From NCBI RefSeq assembly GCF_000970285.1, contig NZ_CP009516.1, positions 785,036-849,035 on the forward strand: 64,000 bases of DNA. The letters run 5' to 3'. The translations under genes were made by a program, and so were the position numbers. Below, piece after piece: positions 54,289 through 63,972 of the stretch. The notes under the pieces are model-generated. The model ran no database searches, was not told the origin of the DNA, and saw nothing but the letters and a program-made list of their open reading frames with translations. This DNA comes from Methanosarcina horonobensis HB-1 = JCM 15518 (lineage in GTDB: Archaea > Halobacteriota > Methanosarcinia > Methanosarcinales > Methanosarcinaceae). Numbering within the stretch: position 1 is the first letter of the stretch; every line of letters starts with the position of its first letter.

Positions 54289-54363
54289 TGGGCCTGACCG
54301 GATTTGAACCGGTGACCGCTCGGTTATGAGCCGAGCGCTCTAACCTGACTGAGCTACAGGCCC
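54289..54363 (-). tRNA. tRNA with CAU anticodon (Ile2 or elongator Met)
   Basis: 75 bases. Acceptor GGGCCTG/CAGGCCC, D arm GCTC...GAGC, anticodon arm CTCGG-CTCATAA-CCGAG, T arm ACCGG-TTCAAAT-CCGGT, discriminator A. The GGGCC start and A73 resemble archaeal tRNA-Ile2, in which C34 becomes agmatidine, but elongator Met cannot be excluded by eye. Confidence 0.9.
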
Positions 54364-54472
54364 TCTTTGTTTCTGTAATGTTCAGTACTTTTTAGTATGG
54401 CTTTAATAATAAACTTTTTGCAAGTGTTTTTATTTTCATGGAAAAAACGCTGGAATCTCTGCAAAAGTTTTA

Positions 54473-54545
54473 CGCCGCTTGCAGGGCTCGAACCTACGAC
54501 ATTCTGGTTAACAGCCAGACACTCTACCAACTGAGTTAAAGCGGC
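54473..54545 (-). tRNA. tRNA-Asn (anticodon GUU), second copy
   Basis: 73 bases with the same sequence as 54134-54206, including the flanking TTTTA/TTA before it. Array order on the minus strand is Asn, CAU, Asn. Confidence 0.95.
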
Positions 54546-55420
54546 TTACATAATCGGGTGTATTAGTTATTGCTTACCCTGTCGCGAACATTTCTAAAGC
54601 GATAATTGTATTTATATATTTCGCTTGAAACTCTTCCCACAGGCAGCTTTCTAATGTTCTAAAAAGAGCTCAATGGTGCAAACCTTTACTATACCTGGAT
54701 AACAACTTTTTGATCAGCAACAACTTTATCTTTTCCAGTTCAACTTAATGAATACTCATTTCACTAATTATTAATTCTGCATCTTTGTCCCGCTTTTTAG
54801 TATTTTTATTAATTATTTACAGTTAACGCCGATTAAAAATTGTCTTATTCGATTCCAATTTAATTTATGTCCATCCAATGAATGTCTTCATTTGATAAAT
54901 ATATCCAATTAATGAGGATAAGCTAGATTTAATACTTATTCGATTAATATTTTATTTTATTAATATTAAATTTGGTACCCATTCAACTAACACCTTCAGT
55001 CCAATATCTGGCATTTTTTTCTGTTTGTTTCTGCATTCTTTTTATAGTATTTCCATTGATGGCATCCTTTTGCCTTTTACTTACATATAAAAATAGTTAT
55101 TTTCAAGCCAATCCTTATATCCTTTCAGGAACAATATATTTGATACTTGTTGTAGCATTAATACAACGAAATCGTACAGATCTAGTTTTTAAGCGATATA
55201 TTCAGTCAGCTTAAAACACCTTTATCTGCGGTCTGTCCGGGGAATTTCAATTTACTTCAGTTAAATGTCGAAAACGGCTTTTAAATTGTTAACTTCAGGG
55301 GTTTGAGGGTAGCAGCTTTCTCTGTACTGTGGGTATTTTATTCAGGTTATCTGATGGTACTGTAAAGGAAACCCTCGGTTCTATGGGACTTTTGACCGCT
55401 CAAATTCTGTAGTTTTAAAA
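54546..55420. other. long AT-rich intergenic region
   Basis: 875 bases. The first ~100 bases hold the promoter of the tRNA genes (minus-strand AATATATAAATAC near 54608-54620). A TTG-start frame at 54972-55214 codes two hydrophobic segments but has no ribosome site and AT-driven composition; not called. Several CCAATTAATG/CGATTAATATT-like strings recur at 54850-54960. No other feature seen. Confidence 0.3.
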
Positions 55421-55585
55421 ATGGAATTTCTAGGGGGTTTATTAACGAAACATCTAAAAATATGTCCAAAATGCCATGCCAAACTGAAAGTTAGCTCAGA
55501 CGGCAAGACCCAGTACTGTAGTATTTGCAGGTACTGGACAAAAATAGGCACTGCAAGGCTCGATTCAATAATGATTTACGAATGA
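55421..55585 (+). CDS. zinc-ribbon miniprotein
   Basis: 54 residues: a zinc ribbon C15-P-K-C18 and C33-S-I-C36 (LKICPKCHAKLKVS, QYCSICRYWTK). The ATG at 55421 has no strong ribosome site. It ends 9 bases before another zinc-ribbon gene with a GAGGAATC site between them, so the two form a small operon. Such proteins bind nucleic acid or partner subunits. Function unknown. Confidence 0.6.
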   Translation: MEFLGGLLTKHLKICPKCHAKLKVSSDGKTQYCSICRYWTKIGTARLDSIMIYE

Positions 55586-55594
55586 GGAATCTCA

Positions 55595-55834
55595 ATGAAA
55601 AACTTCGATATTCACAAGTTTTGCAGTGCGTGTGATACCAGGCTAAAACGCCAGGTAATGGGTTCGAATGTCTTCTACTACTGCCGGAGTTGTGGGCGTG
55701 TGAGTTCGGAAGCATGTTTATCGGGGGGAGTTAACATGCTCCGTGTCCAGAGACCGCTGTCTGCCCACAGGGTATCTTCTACGGCAGACTTTAATCTTTC
55801 TAAAAATACATTAAAAACTATGGTTGAAACTTAA
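55595..55834 (+). CDS. zinc-ribbon miniprotein, second of pair
   Basis: 79 residues. Zinc ribbon C10-S-A-C13 and C30-R-S-C33 (HKFCSACDTRLKRQVM, FYYCRSCGRVS), followed by a basic, Ser/Asn-rich tail of about 40 residues (LSAHRVSSTADFNLSKNTLK). The fold resembles RPB9/TFIIS-type ribbons in spacing. Translationally linked to the gene before it. Confidence 0.65.
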   Translation: MKNFDIHKFCSACDTRLKRQVMGSNVFYYCRSCGRVSSEACLSGGVNMLRVQRPLSAHRVSSTADFNLSKNTLKTMVET

Positions 55835-56100
55835 CCTGGAGAAAAAAGGTTTAGATTTAGAGAAATGTAATAAAAAGGAAACTGCTTTTTTCAAAACTAG
55901 CCTGAAAAGGCTCCTTATTTTCTTTTTAATTTTAACTTTTTTGTTTTCAGTTTTTACCGGTAATTTTCTGCTTGCTATTTGAAAAAAGAATAAAAATTCG
56001 ATTTAAAAAAAGAAAAGACTTAAAAAAGGAAAAATTCAGCTTATTTGTCAAACAAACATCAGTTTCTCCAAAAGACTGGCTTAAAGGCAGTTTTTACTCT

Positions 56101-57150
56101 TCAGTGACCTGCTTTGAGCAGTTTGCAGACATTTTCTACTTCGGTTCTGAACTGGTCCTGGGTAATCCCGAAAAGACCTGCAAGATACATGGCTCCGCCT
56201 GCACCTGCACCTTCTTTTATAGTGCCAGTTTCATACCTGTGAAGCCCTTTTAAGCTGGACTTGCCAAAGCCCGGGTCTGCAACATAGATTACAGGGACCC
56301 CAAGATTTCTGGTCAGCTCAATGAAATTTGCAGATTTATCTTCCACCACATAACGGGTAGTTGCGATTGCGAGTTTCTCAGTATTGAAACCCATATGTTT
56401 GATAAGGGCATAAACTGCTGCCATCTGAGTTCCACCCGCAAGGATAACACTGGTTTCAGTGCCCTGGAAGCCTGCAACAAGTCCCATAACTGCAGGCATC
56501 ATAGGGTCTCCCATGCAGGCAACAGCTTTCATGGGGTCGTCTTTCAGACAGCCAAATGTCAGACCTGAGGCTTTCATTCCTTCTTCAACAACCTGTTTTT
56601 TAAGCTCAAGAGGATTTTCATCTGCACTGCTGCTGACATTTCCATTGTATCCGAGAGCTGTTAAAACTCCCATTGCCGTTGTTGTGCCGCCGGGAATGCT
56701 TTCCCCGATTATAACATGGTCTACTTGGTTTCTGAGTCTCTTGGCAAGGAATTTTGCCCGTTCGTAGATGCCCTGCACATCTCTCACTGCAATAGGTTCC
56801 CGGATATCCTCACCTGGCTTTGCTTTCAAATCAATACATGGGACATCTGGAGTCACTATTAAGCCTGAATTTATGAAATGATACGGAGCGTCCGTAAGCT
56901 TCAGCGCCGAACGTGTCATAATTGCAGGGGTAGGGGTATCATAAGGAGGAGTCATGGGAAGCACCGGTACACTGATAATGTTTCCTGTTTCCATAAGTTC
57001 CGCATCCCCTGCAGGCGTATAGTCCGTAAGTTCAGCTGTTTTTCCTGCTGCCGAGAGTTTTGGGATATGTGCTGTTTTTGTGCTGGAAAGTATGCACAAA
57101 AACATCGGTTTTTTAGGTTTTTTTGTTACTTCCGGTTCTATCCAGGCCAT
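56101..57150 (-). CDS. CobT-like nicotinate-nucleotide phosphoribosyltransferase family protein
   Basis: 349 residues of the archaeal CobT-related family (UPF0284). It should take part in cobamide lower-ligand activation, moving phosphoribose to a base; methanogens need cobamides for methyl transfer. Landmarks: [42 protein letters not shown] (phosphate-binding region), [15 protein letters not shown], and [13 protein letters not shown] near the C-terminus. Single-gene unit. Whether it acts on dimethylbenzimidazole or another base cannot be told. Confidence 0.87.
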   Translation of the reverse strand: MAWIEPEVTKKPKKPMFLCILSSTKTAHIPKLSAAGKTAELTDYTPAGDAELMETGNIISVPVLPMTPPYDTPTPAIMTRSALKLTDAPYHFINSGLIVTPDVPCIDLKAKPGEDIREPIAVRDVQGIYERAKFLAKRLRNQVDHVIIGESIPGGTTTAMGVLTALGYNGNVSSSADENPLELKKQVVEEGMKASGLTFGCLKDDPMKAVACMGDPMMPAVMGLVAGFQGTETSVILAGGTQMAAVYALIKHMGFNTEKLAIATTRYVVEDKSANFIELTRNLGVPVIYVADPGFGKSSLKGLHRYETGTIKEGAGAGGAMYLAGLFGITQDQFRTEVENVCKLLKAGH

Positions 57151-57577
57151 TCACATCTCCTCTATGAAATTACGCAGATAAGTATGTAAATAATTCTCAA
57201 ATAATTTTTCCGGGATTCTATACAGATTCGCAAGTTCCGTACACAGCACTGAGATAAACTGCTGTAAATCTCCTCGGAGTCTAGTGAAGAATTCTTCTAC
57301 TTAGTATTTAATATTTATCGGCGCTCAATTATAATTTAATTATACTCAAATTAAGTTTACTTTATTTTCTTTTATTTCCGTGGTCAGTAGATTTGCCTTC
57401 ATATGGTCTATACTAAAAATCAATTGATTAAAGGTGTAGAAAGCTTTTAGTGTATAAATATGGCAGTAAATCCGGACGTTAGAACGCAAAAAAGCTTTCT
57501 TTGATTTTTTTAGTCTGCCAACCACTCGCAGGCTCAAACGGAGCCAGACCTGCTAAAAAAGGATATATCAAAAATAT
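57151..57577. other. intergenic between CobT-like gene and ProS terminator
   Basis: 427 bases, no supported gene. TAATTATACTCAAATTAAG and neighbours near 57335-57355 are AT-rich; ATCAATTGAT palindrome near 57418-57427. The promoter of the CobT-like gene is probably at 57290-57350 on the minus strand. Confidence 0.3.
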
Positions 57578-57599
57578 AAAACACCCGAAAGGGTGTTTT
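57578..57599 (-). terminator. perfect hairpin after proS
   Basis: AAAACACCC-GAAA-GGGTGTTTT: 9-base perfect stem with a GAAA tetraloop, about 60 bases past the proS stop. On the minus strand it is followed by T-rich TTTTATATTTTTGATAT. An unusual bacterial-like hairpin terminator or 3'-stabilising element for an archaeon. Confidence 0.6.
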
Positions 57600-57660
57600 C
57601 TAAATGCTGAGGTACTGCGCCCCGAGAGTTATCTTGAACCTTAAAAAACGTTTACCTATT

Positions 57661-59103
57661 TCAATAAGTTCTTGCAACGTAAACGCGAGTTTCGGTTTCT
57701 GCTCCGCAGATAGGGCATTTTTCTTTTCCTTTTCCTCTCGGGGTCAGGGGAATTCCAAGGATACCTGCTCCTATCCGGTCTTCCATTTCAAGTCCGCACT
57801 CTCTTTTACCGCACCAGGGGATTGTTGCAACTCCTTCCTGGATCTTTTCCTTTACCTCGTCAAGTTCGGCGCAGTCAAAGATGCGGCTTTCAAGTTCGGA
57901 TTCAGCTTTGTCGTAAAGGCTTTTCTGAATTGCCTCGAACTTCAGGCGAACTCCGGTCTCTATCTCAGGAAGTGGGATCTGCTCTTTTTCTCCCGTATCT
58001 CTCCTGACTGCAACCGCAACGTTGTTTTCCAGATCGCGGGGGCCTATTTCAAGCCTGAGAGGTACGCCTTTCATCTCCCATCTGTAGTATTTTGCTCCGG
58101 GGCGCAGGTCACTTGCATCAATCTCTACTCTAATTCCGGCTTTTTTCAGGCGCTCCTGAACATCTTTGCAGGCTGCAAGCACTGTTTCTGCTCCTTTCTT
58201 GAAGATAATCGGGATAATGACTACCTGGACAGGTGCGATTTCGGGAGGAAGGACAAGCCCTTTGTCATCTCCATGAATTGAAATTGTGGCTGCAATAGAC
58301 CTCTCTGAAATCCCATAGCAGGTCTGGTGGGCATAACGCTGTTCGCCGTCAGGAGCCTCGTACTTTATATCAAATGTCTTTGCAAAATTATCTCCAAGAT
58401 GGTGGACAGTGCCTATTTGAAGGGTCTTTCCGTCAGGCATCATGGCATCAATGGCATCGGTATAGTCAGCTCCGGGGAACTTATCCCAGTCAGGTCTCCT
58501 TGAACGGAGCACAGGAACTCCAAGCCTGCGGTATATCTCGGTATAGAGCCCGACAGCTTCCTTTACCTGGGCTTCTGCATCTTCCCATGTGGCGTGCACG
58601 GTATGGGCTTCTTTAAAGGAAGTGATCTCCCTGAGCCTGATCAGAGGACGGGTGTGCTTCGTCTCATATCGGAAAGTGTTAACTATCTGATAAAGCTTCA
58701 GAGGGAAGTCAGCATGAGACCTGACCCAGATTTTGTACATGGGATAGATTGCAGTCTCACTTGTGGGACGGAGAGCCAGAGGTATGTCAAGAGGATCTTT
58801 TCCCCCATGTGTGACCCAGTAAACTTCATTCTCAAAGCCTTTAATGTGCTCGGCTTCTTTCATGAATTCATTTTCAGGGATCAGCAGGGGAAAGAGAGTT
58901 TCCTGATGTCCGCTGTTATCAAGAATTTCCCTTATAATATTGTAAGTGTTCCTCCTGATGGCAAAACCAAAGGGATACCAGACGTAAAGTCCCTTTACAG
59001 GGTAGCGGACATCCATTATTTCTGCCATCCACAGGAGTTCGTTATACCAATCGCTGAAGTCCTCTTTTGGAGGGAGTGCTGCTTCTTTTTCGCTTTCTGC
59101 CAT
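57661..59103 (-). CDS. proS: prolyl-tRNA synthetase, archaeal/eukaryal type
   Basis: 480 residues. Class II enzyme charging tRNA-Pro. Landmarks: motif 1 region [20 protein letters not shown], motif 2 [20 protein letters not shown], proline pocket [32 protein letters not shown], motif 3 [21 protein letters not shown]. The anticodon-binding domain follows, and the C-terminal zinc domain has Cys in CGKREC and CPICGAET, typical of archaeal ProS without an editing insert. Confidence 0.97.
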   Translation of the reverse strand: MAESEKEAALPPKEDFSDWYNELLWMAEIMDVRYPVKGLYVWYPFGFAIRRNTYNIIREILDNSGHQETLFPLLIPENEFMKEAEHIKGFENEVYWVTHGGKDPLDIPLALRPTSETAIYPMYKIWVRSHADFPLKLYQIVNTFRYETKHTRPLIRLREITSFKEAHTVHATWEDAEAQVKEAVGLYTEIYRRLGVPVLRSRRPDWDKFPGADYTDAIDAMMPDGKTLQIGTVHHLGDNFAKTFDIKYEAPDGEQRYAHQTCYGISERSIAATISIHGDDKGLVLPPEIAPVQVVIIPIIFKKGAETVLAACKDVQERLKKAGIRVEIDASDLRPGAKYYRWEMKGVPLRLEIGPRDLENNVAVAVRRDTGEKEQIPLPEIETGVRLKFEAIQKSLYDKAESELESRIFDCAELDEVKEKIQEGVATIPWCGKRECGLEMEDRIGAGILGIPLTPRGKGKEKCPICGAETETRVYVARTY

Positions 59104-59508
59104 ACCTTCACCATATTATTGTAACTTCAGTTAGTTCTTATGATAAACCGTATTGTGAAATGCTTCAATCCTATTACCGTTATTTGTTGCTTTATGACGG
59201 GACGCTGATGAACATAAATTGCATTTCTTTATCTCTTCGGATCTGAAGCTGTGATTCCACGAGGCTTAATAATCTTAATTTCAGGCACATCGATATGTTT
59301 CTTTCAACCATTGCCTGAACTGAAAATCCTGCAGAGAGTTTTTTTCAGGTTTTATATCGGACGTATCCGTGCTACTTTATTTCAACAGGAAGCCTGTACA
59401 GCCCTTGAAGTACTGCATTATGAGATAAAAGTAAATAACTATAATGGGGAATTTATGGGGTATTTCCCCTAACTCCTGGTCGGGCTGTTAAAAAACCGGA
59501 AAAAAGAA
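59104..59508. other. intergenic upstream of proS
   Basis: 405 bases. Holds the proS promoter region (minus-strand AT-rich near 59130-59160) and the 3' end of the ZPR1-like transcript; GGAATTTATGGGG near 59450 repeated GGGG is without meaning I can see. The open frame at 59251-59472 is not supported. Confidence 0.3.
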
Positions 59509-60153
59509 TTAGTCTCCTCCGAGGGGCTTGACATTGTCCGAAACATCATGTTCAAGTTCGGATTTGTTAACATCGAAAACTATCATACCGGTATTCAGCT
59601 TCTCAGCTTCTTCTTTTGAGAGTTTGGTAGCGACAGCTTTTTTAGAAATTATTGCGCTGTTTCCGAGAGGGTCTTCGATAACGACTGTAATTGTCCTCTT
59701 GCCTTCGATTACTTCGTTGAGCATGCACAGGAGTTCCTGGCTGCGGGCAAATTTCTCTTCATCTTCCTGTACCCACCTGCTCGCGGTCATAAGGACGTTC
59801 TGAACCCTCTGCAGCACGCCCTCAATGTTAGTTACATATGAATCAGAAATCGTGCCGGGTTCTACAACAATCCCCATCTCAGGAATGCGGATCGTTCCTG
59901 AGGTTGAGCGTATAACTCTTGCATCAAGATCTTCCGAGTTCTCAACTGACAGCTCATAGCGCATGGGCTCTTTGCTGGAGAGGATCATAGTATCTGCAAA
60001 ACGGAAACTGCAAGGACATTTTGCAGTTATGTACATGATCTCCCCGAAATAGGGAATATTATCTCTCTGCCACGTCATTATAAGTTCATTCTGACACAGG
60101 GGGCAGGAGATCCTAGTCTCAAAGCTTTCATCCTTAAAATATTTATGATTCAA
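59509..60153 (-). CDS. ZPR1-like zinc finger protein
   Basis: 214 residues. N-terminal C4 zinc finger Cys17, Cys20, Cys46, Cys48 (ISCPLCQNEL, AKCPCSFRF), followed by the single ZPR1-type beta domain (IRSTSGTIRIPEMGIVVEPG, SDSYVTNIEGVLQRVQN). Eukaryotic ZPR1 is a chaperone of elongation factor 1A, and archaeal members are single-domain. The gene overlaps sepF by 4 bases, so the two are translated together. Confidence 0.87.
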   Translation of the reverse strand: MNHKYFKDESFETRISCPLCQNELIMTWQRDNIPYFGEIMYITAKCPCSFRFADTMILSSKEPMRYELSVENSEDLDARVIRSTSGTIRIPEMGIVVEPGTISDSYVTNIEGVLQRVQNVLMTASRWVQEDEEKFARSQELLCMLNEVIEGKRTITVVIEDPLGNSAIISKKAVATKLSKEEAEKLNTGMIVFDVNKSELEHDVSDNVKPLGGD

Positions 60154-60530
60154 TATTTTCCACCAATAATCTTTGATCTGTCGATTTTAATGCCTGTAGG
60201 GGTTACAATCACAGTATTTCCTTTGACGCCTGCAATGTCTCCATGGACATCGACAACAACATCTTTCAGCTCTTTTAAAACCCTGTCCCTTAGCAGGTCA
60301 TCTCCTCTTATATTTGATATGTCAACCATAAGGACGTTCCCATTATAAATCTCCTGCTTGAGTGCGGATACCTGGTTAATGCTTGAGATTTCTGCAATTT
60401 TTACGTAAGTTTCTGCAGGCTCGTCCTCCAGAACCTCTTCATATTTGCTGAGGTCAATTTCAGTGTAGTCTTCGGCACTGGTCGAACTTTTTACGTTGCC
60501 GCCAAGGATCTTGTCTATGAGTTTTGCCAT
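60150..60530 (-). CDS. sepF: archaeal SepF, cell-division anchor
   Basis: 126 residues. The N-terminal amphipathic helix MAKLIDKILGG is a membrane-targeting sequence. An acidic linker (about 18-40) leads to the DUF552 core VKIAEISSINQVSALKQEIY, NVLMVDISNIRGDDLLRDRV, and GDIAGVKGNTVIVTPTGIKI. Archaeal SepF binds FtsZ and fixes the division ring to the membrane. No ftsZ is in the window. Confidence 0.92.
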   Translation of the reverse strand: MAKLIDKILGGNVKSSTSAEDYTEIDLSKYEEVLEDEPAETYVKIAEISSINQVSALKQEIYNGNVLMVDISNIRGDDLLRDRVLKELKDVVVDVHGDIAGVKGNTVIVTPTGIKIDRSKIIGGKY

Positions 60531-60702
60531 CTATGCACGCCTTTTGTATTTTTTTAAATTTAGATAGTACTGTCCTATATTGGGATCTATATTAATTAAT
60601 TTTGCTATTATAAAGCCACACCGGTTCCCGACTTCTATTCAGGAATTTTTCCTTCTGTTGAAGGAGGCTTTTTTCCTGGCAAAATTCTGCTTTCTGGCAC
60701 TC

Positions 60703-61188
60703 TCAGAACTCAAAATTCCAGAGTTTGTCTCCTACATGGCTTATTGACTTTATGGCTTTTCCCGAATCTGCATCGACCATCTGCTGCCCTTCCATAAGGG
60801 CTTTTCCTATGGCAAGAGGTTTTCTGTGGATTTCCTCCACTATAATTACAAAATCCCCTTCTTTTATTTCGGTATCGGCTTCCACGATTCCCGGAGCCAT
60901 AATGTCTGCTCCGTTTGATACAAAACGAATTGCTCCTTTATCCACAACAACAAGGCGTTTCTGAAGCCCCATCTCAAGAGCTCCGCGAACTGTAGGAAAA
61001 AGACGCCCATCTATTTCAAACAGAAGAGGCCTGCCTTCCACAAGGATAAGGGAATATTCATCCAGGGTAACCTTTTCGAGAGTTTTCTTTTCAAGCTCTG
61101 CCATTTCTTCACCGAAGGCGGACTCAAGGTCTTTTAGCATCTTATTCTTTGCATTTTTCCTCAGCTGAACTCTTGACTTTATTTTCAA
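60703..61188 (-). CDS. PUA-domain RNA-binding protein (MCT-1-like)
   Basis: 161 residues. N-terminal pre-PUA part (QLRKNAKNKMLKDLESAFGE, LVEGRPLLFEIDGRLFPTVR) and C-terminal PUA domain (LVVVDKGAIRFVSNGADIMAPGIV in two parts, then EGDFVIIVEEIHRKPLAIG). This resembles MCT-1/archaeal homologues that bind the small ribosomal subunit or tRNA, and TGT-associated PUA proteins. 172 bases before sepF on the same strand. Confidence 0.85.
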   Translation of the reverse strand: MKIKSRVQLRKNAKNKMLKDLESAFGEEMAELEKKTLEKVTLDEYSLILVEGRPLLFEIDGRLFPTVRGALEMGLQKRLVVVDKGAIRFVSNGADIMAPGIVEADTEIKEGDFVIIVEEIHRKPLAIGKALMEGQQMVDADSGKAIKSISHVGDKLWNFEF

Positions 61189-61304
61189 TCAATCACCTGA
61201 TTTCAAAAGGTTGAGGTTATTCATAGGATAAGTCTCTGAGCCTTTTAAAGCTTATGTGGAGGCCAGATACTAATTTCTCTGGACACTTGATCTTCTTATG
61301 GTTT

Positions 61305-62468
61305 TTATTCAAATTTTACGAGAAGTATCGTAAGGAGGACCAGAGCACTTCCAAGGAACACTGTTTCGTAGCCTAAAGGTCCTATAAACAAACTTCCAAA
61401 AATCGGTATCAGTCCCAGACCTGTATAAATTCCGGTATTGAAGAGCCCCATTGCAACTCCACTCGAATTTATTCTGGAGACAGCAGCAATAAGCCCTATG
61501 ACTGCCGCTCCTCCTCCGGCACCGATAAGGAAGAATGCCAGCAAAGGCATTTTTAGAGAGAAAAGAATCCCTGTTGCAGCAAGGATTATTCCTGCCTTTA
61601 CTATATTTTTATTCTTTGCCCTGATTCTCCCTGCAGCAAGGGAACTTAACATTGCAGCCAGGTATGAGGCTGAAATCGCAAGCCCAAGTTCCGGTTTTGT
61701 CAGGAAGCCGGCACTGTAGTCTGCATAGTTTGAAGTCAGCAGGCCCGTAGCTCCGTAAAGGAAAACTGAAATTCCCCAGAGTTTCCAGAAGCCGTTTTCA
61801 AAAAAAGCCTGTCCGATTCTTTCTAAATATTTGCGGGGTTTGAAGCTCACTGAAGTTTCAGGCTCCTCTCTTGAAATCTCTCTGCTGTTTGAGACTCCGG
61901 GTTTTTCCTTTTTCCTTCCAGAGTTATCCGGAGATATCAGTTCCCTGGATTCTCGCAAAAGGAGGGCGAAAGAAAAGCCTGCAAGAAGGGTGAAGATGCT
62001 TATTGCAGTCTTGATCCCCAGCTCTGCAAGCATTCCTGAGAAAAAAACTCCTGAAGCCAGTCCGGCATTTAACAGGAAATTGAATTCTCCCAGGCTTTGC
62101 TGGCTGTCTTTCCATTCGGCAAGCATGGAAAATGCCGCAGGAAAAAAAGCTCCGCAGCCCAGACCTTCTACAAAGCGTGAGATGCCAAGAATCCACAGGT
62201 TGTCAGAAAACGAAATAAAAAGTCCGGAAACAACAGTAAGTGTGATTCCCAGCCCTACTACTCTCAAGTTTCCTATTCTGTCTGCAAGGATTCCGAACGG
62301 GAGAAGGGTGAGCAGGGCTCCTACAAAATACCCTGAGTAAAGTAAGCTTGAGATGGCAGGACTCGCATTGCCCTCTCCTGCAAGTTCGGGAAGGACAGGA
62401 ATTACTGCATTGGAAAGGCCCTGGATCGCAAAGACCGAAGAGTAAAGTATGAGTTTTTTCGAGTTCAT
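61305..62468 (-). CDS. major facilitator superfamily transporter
   Basis: 387 residues, twelve membrane helices. MFS motif A-like GILADRIGNLRVVGLGI between helices 2 and 3, FVEGLGCGAFFPAAFSMLAE in helix 4, and a cytoplasmic central loop of about 40 residues rich in charges (SGRKKEKPGVSNSREISREE). Paralogue of the following gene; a drug or metabolite exporter is likely. Substrate unknown. Confidence 0.88.
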   Translation of the reverse strand: MNSKKLILYSSVFAIQGLSNAVIPVLPELAGEGNASPAISSLLYSGYFVGALLTLLPFGILADRIGNLRVVGLGITLTVVSGLFISFSDNLWILGISRFVEGLGCGAFFPAAFSMLAEWKDSQQSLGEFNFLLNAGLASGVFFSGMLAELGIKTAISIFTLLAGFSFALLLRESRELISPDNSGRKKEKPGVSNSREISREEPETSVSFKPRKYLERIGQAFFENGFWKLWGISVFLYGATGLLTSNYADYSAGFLTKPELGLAISASYLAAMLSSLAAGRIRAKNKNIVKAGIILAATGILFSLKMPLLAFFLIGAGGGAAVIGLIAAVSRINSSGVAMGLFNTGIYTGLGLIPIFGSLFIGPLGYETVFLGSALVLLTILLVKFE

Positions 62469-62616
62469 AGTTTTTAGTTTATGTTTTTTTCTGTTCTGCG
62501 TTTTTGATCAATAATTTCTATAATTAGTTCTGTAATCAGCCAGTAAAGGATCATTGGTCAGATAATGTGGCTGCCGTGAAAGTATCCTGTAAATATATGA
62601 ATACGGAGGCTGTTTT

Positions 62617-63750
62617 TTAGTCTCTCAGTAGAAGCGTCCCTGCGAGAACACAGCCGTTTACAATAAATAGTTCCTCAAAACTCAAGACTTCTGTAAGGAG
62701 GCCCGCGACAATTGGAAGTAAGGAAAGCCCTGCATATATAGTTGTATTAAATAGTCCCATAGCAAGACCTCTATCAGCATTCATTCTTGCGACAGCCAGG
62801 GCAAAACCCACCATTGCAATTCCTGATCCGCCTCCAAGGCTTGAAAAGCCAAGGAATGGATACTTTACCGCAAAAAAAACCCCAAGGACAGAAAAAACCA
62901 GTCCTATCCAGATTATAGTTCTTTCCTTTACACTAAAACGTCCTGCAAGAAGAGAAGTTATCATAGCGCAGATATAGAGGCTCGCAATTGCACTTCCAAG
63001 CTGGACTTTTGATAAAGTTTCAAGGCTGTAATCAGGATAGTAGGCTATAAGAACTCCGATTACTCCGTTAAGCAGAAAAGAACTCAGCCATATTCCTGAA
63101 TTGCGGTGGGAAATAAGTCCTGCCACTTCCTTGAAAGAGTGTTTGAAATGGGCTTTTAAAGAGTTCGGGCCTGGAAGTAAGTCCGGTTTCTCTCCTGCTT
63201 TTTTCGAATTAATGAGTTCACCGCATCTGTGAAGAAGAGGAATTCCCGAAAGCAGAGCTATAGAAGTGAATATGAGAACAGCACCTTTAAGATAAATATC
63301 GGCAAGCAGCCCTGAGAATAAAGCTCCCGAAGCCAATCCTGCATTGAAAAGAAAGGTGAATTCTCCCATACAGCGCCCCGGGTCTTTACACCTTGAGAGT
63401 GTGGAATATGCCGCAGGAAAAAAAGCTCCGCAGGCAGAACCTTCAATGAACCTGGAAATAAGAAGGACCCACAGATTATCGGAGAAAAAGATAATCAGCC
63501 CTGAAATAACCGTAAAGACAATGCCGAGCCCTATTAATCTGAGGTTTCCGAATCTGTCAGCGAGAATTCCGAAAGGGAGCATTGTCGCAAGGGCTCCCAG
63601 AAAGTATCCTGAAAAGAGAAGGCTTGATGCAAACTCCCCATATGTACTGTGGTAAAGGGCTGCAAGTTCCGGAAGGATGGGGATTACGGCATTGGAAAGC
63701 CCCATGATTGCAAAAACCGCAACATAAATCAAGCGCCTATCGGGATGCAT
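62617..63750 (-). CDS. major facilitator superfamily transporter, paralogue
   Basis: 377 residues from the ATG (MHPDRRLIYVAVFAIMGLSN); a TTG six codons earlier is possible. Twelve helices with GILADRFGNLRLIGLGIVFT and FIEGSACGAFFPAAYSTLSR at the same places as its neighbour. The two genes are a tandem duplication, separated by 148 bases. The central loop is shorter here. Confidence 0.87.
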   Translation of the reverse strand: MHPDRRLIYVAVFAIMGLSNAVIPILPELAALYHSTYGEFASSLLFSGYFLGALATMLPFGILADRFGNLRLIGLGIVFTVISGLIIFFSDNLWVLLISRFIEGSACGAFFPAAYSTLSRCKDPGRCMGEFTFLFNAGLASGALFSGLLADIYLKGAVLIFTSIALLSGIPLLHRCGELINSKKAGEKPDLLPGPNSLKAHFKHSFKEVAGLISHRNSGIWLSSFLLNGVIGVLIAYYPDYSLETLSKVQLGSAIASLYICAMITSLLAGRFSVKERTIIWIGLVFSVLGVFFAVKYPFLGFSSLGGGSGIAMVGFALAVARMNADRGLAMGLFNTTIYAGLSLLPIVAGLLTEVLSFEELFIVNGCVLAGTLLLRD

Positions 63751-63948
63751 AGAACTTAAAACCCGCAATCTCGTATAAGTTTTTTATCGTATCTTTTCTT
63801 CAAGAATTTATTTTTTCTTTTTTGAAGGCTGCGGGTTTTTTCTTAAACGTAGATAAAATTTATATGCAAAGCATAAAATTATGAATTATGTTCCAGCATG
63901 ATATTTTTTATATTATATTAAACTGGTATGAAATGCATAGCTATTTAT

Positions 63949-63957
63949 ATAATTAAT
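63949..63957 (+). promoter_or_regulatory. TATA box of a gene leaving the window
   Basis: ATTTATATA on the plus strand, 16-24 bases before the possible GTG at 63973. The rest of 63751-63948 is AT-rich spacer. Confidence 0.35.
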
Positions 63958-63972
63958 TTGAATAGGGGTTAT

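Noticed and set aside
54972-55214. 80-codon frame with two hydrophobic stretches
   Set aside because: TTG start, no ribosome site, composition follows the AT-rich region.
57346-57537. 63-codon minus-strand frame
   Set aside because: No ribosome site, low-complexity Lys/Ile-rich, lies in the intergenic gap.
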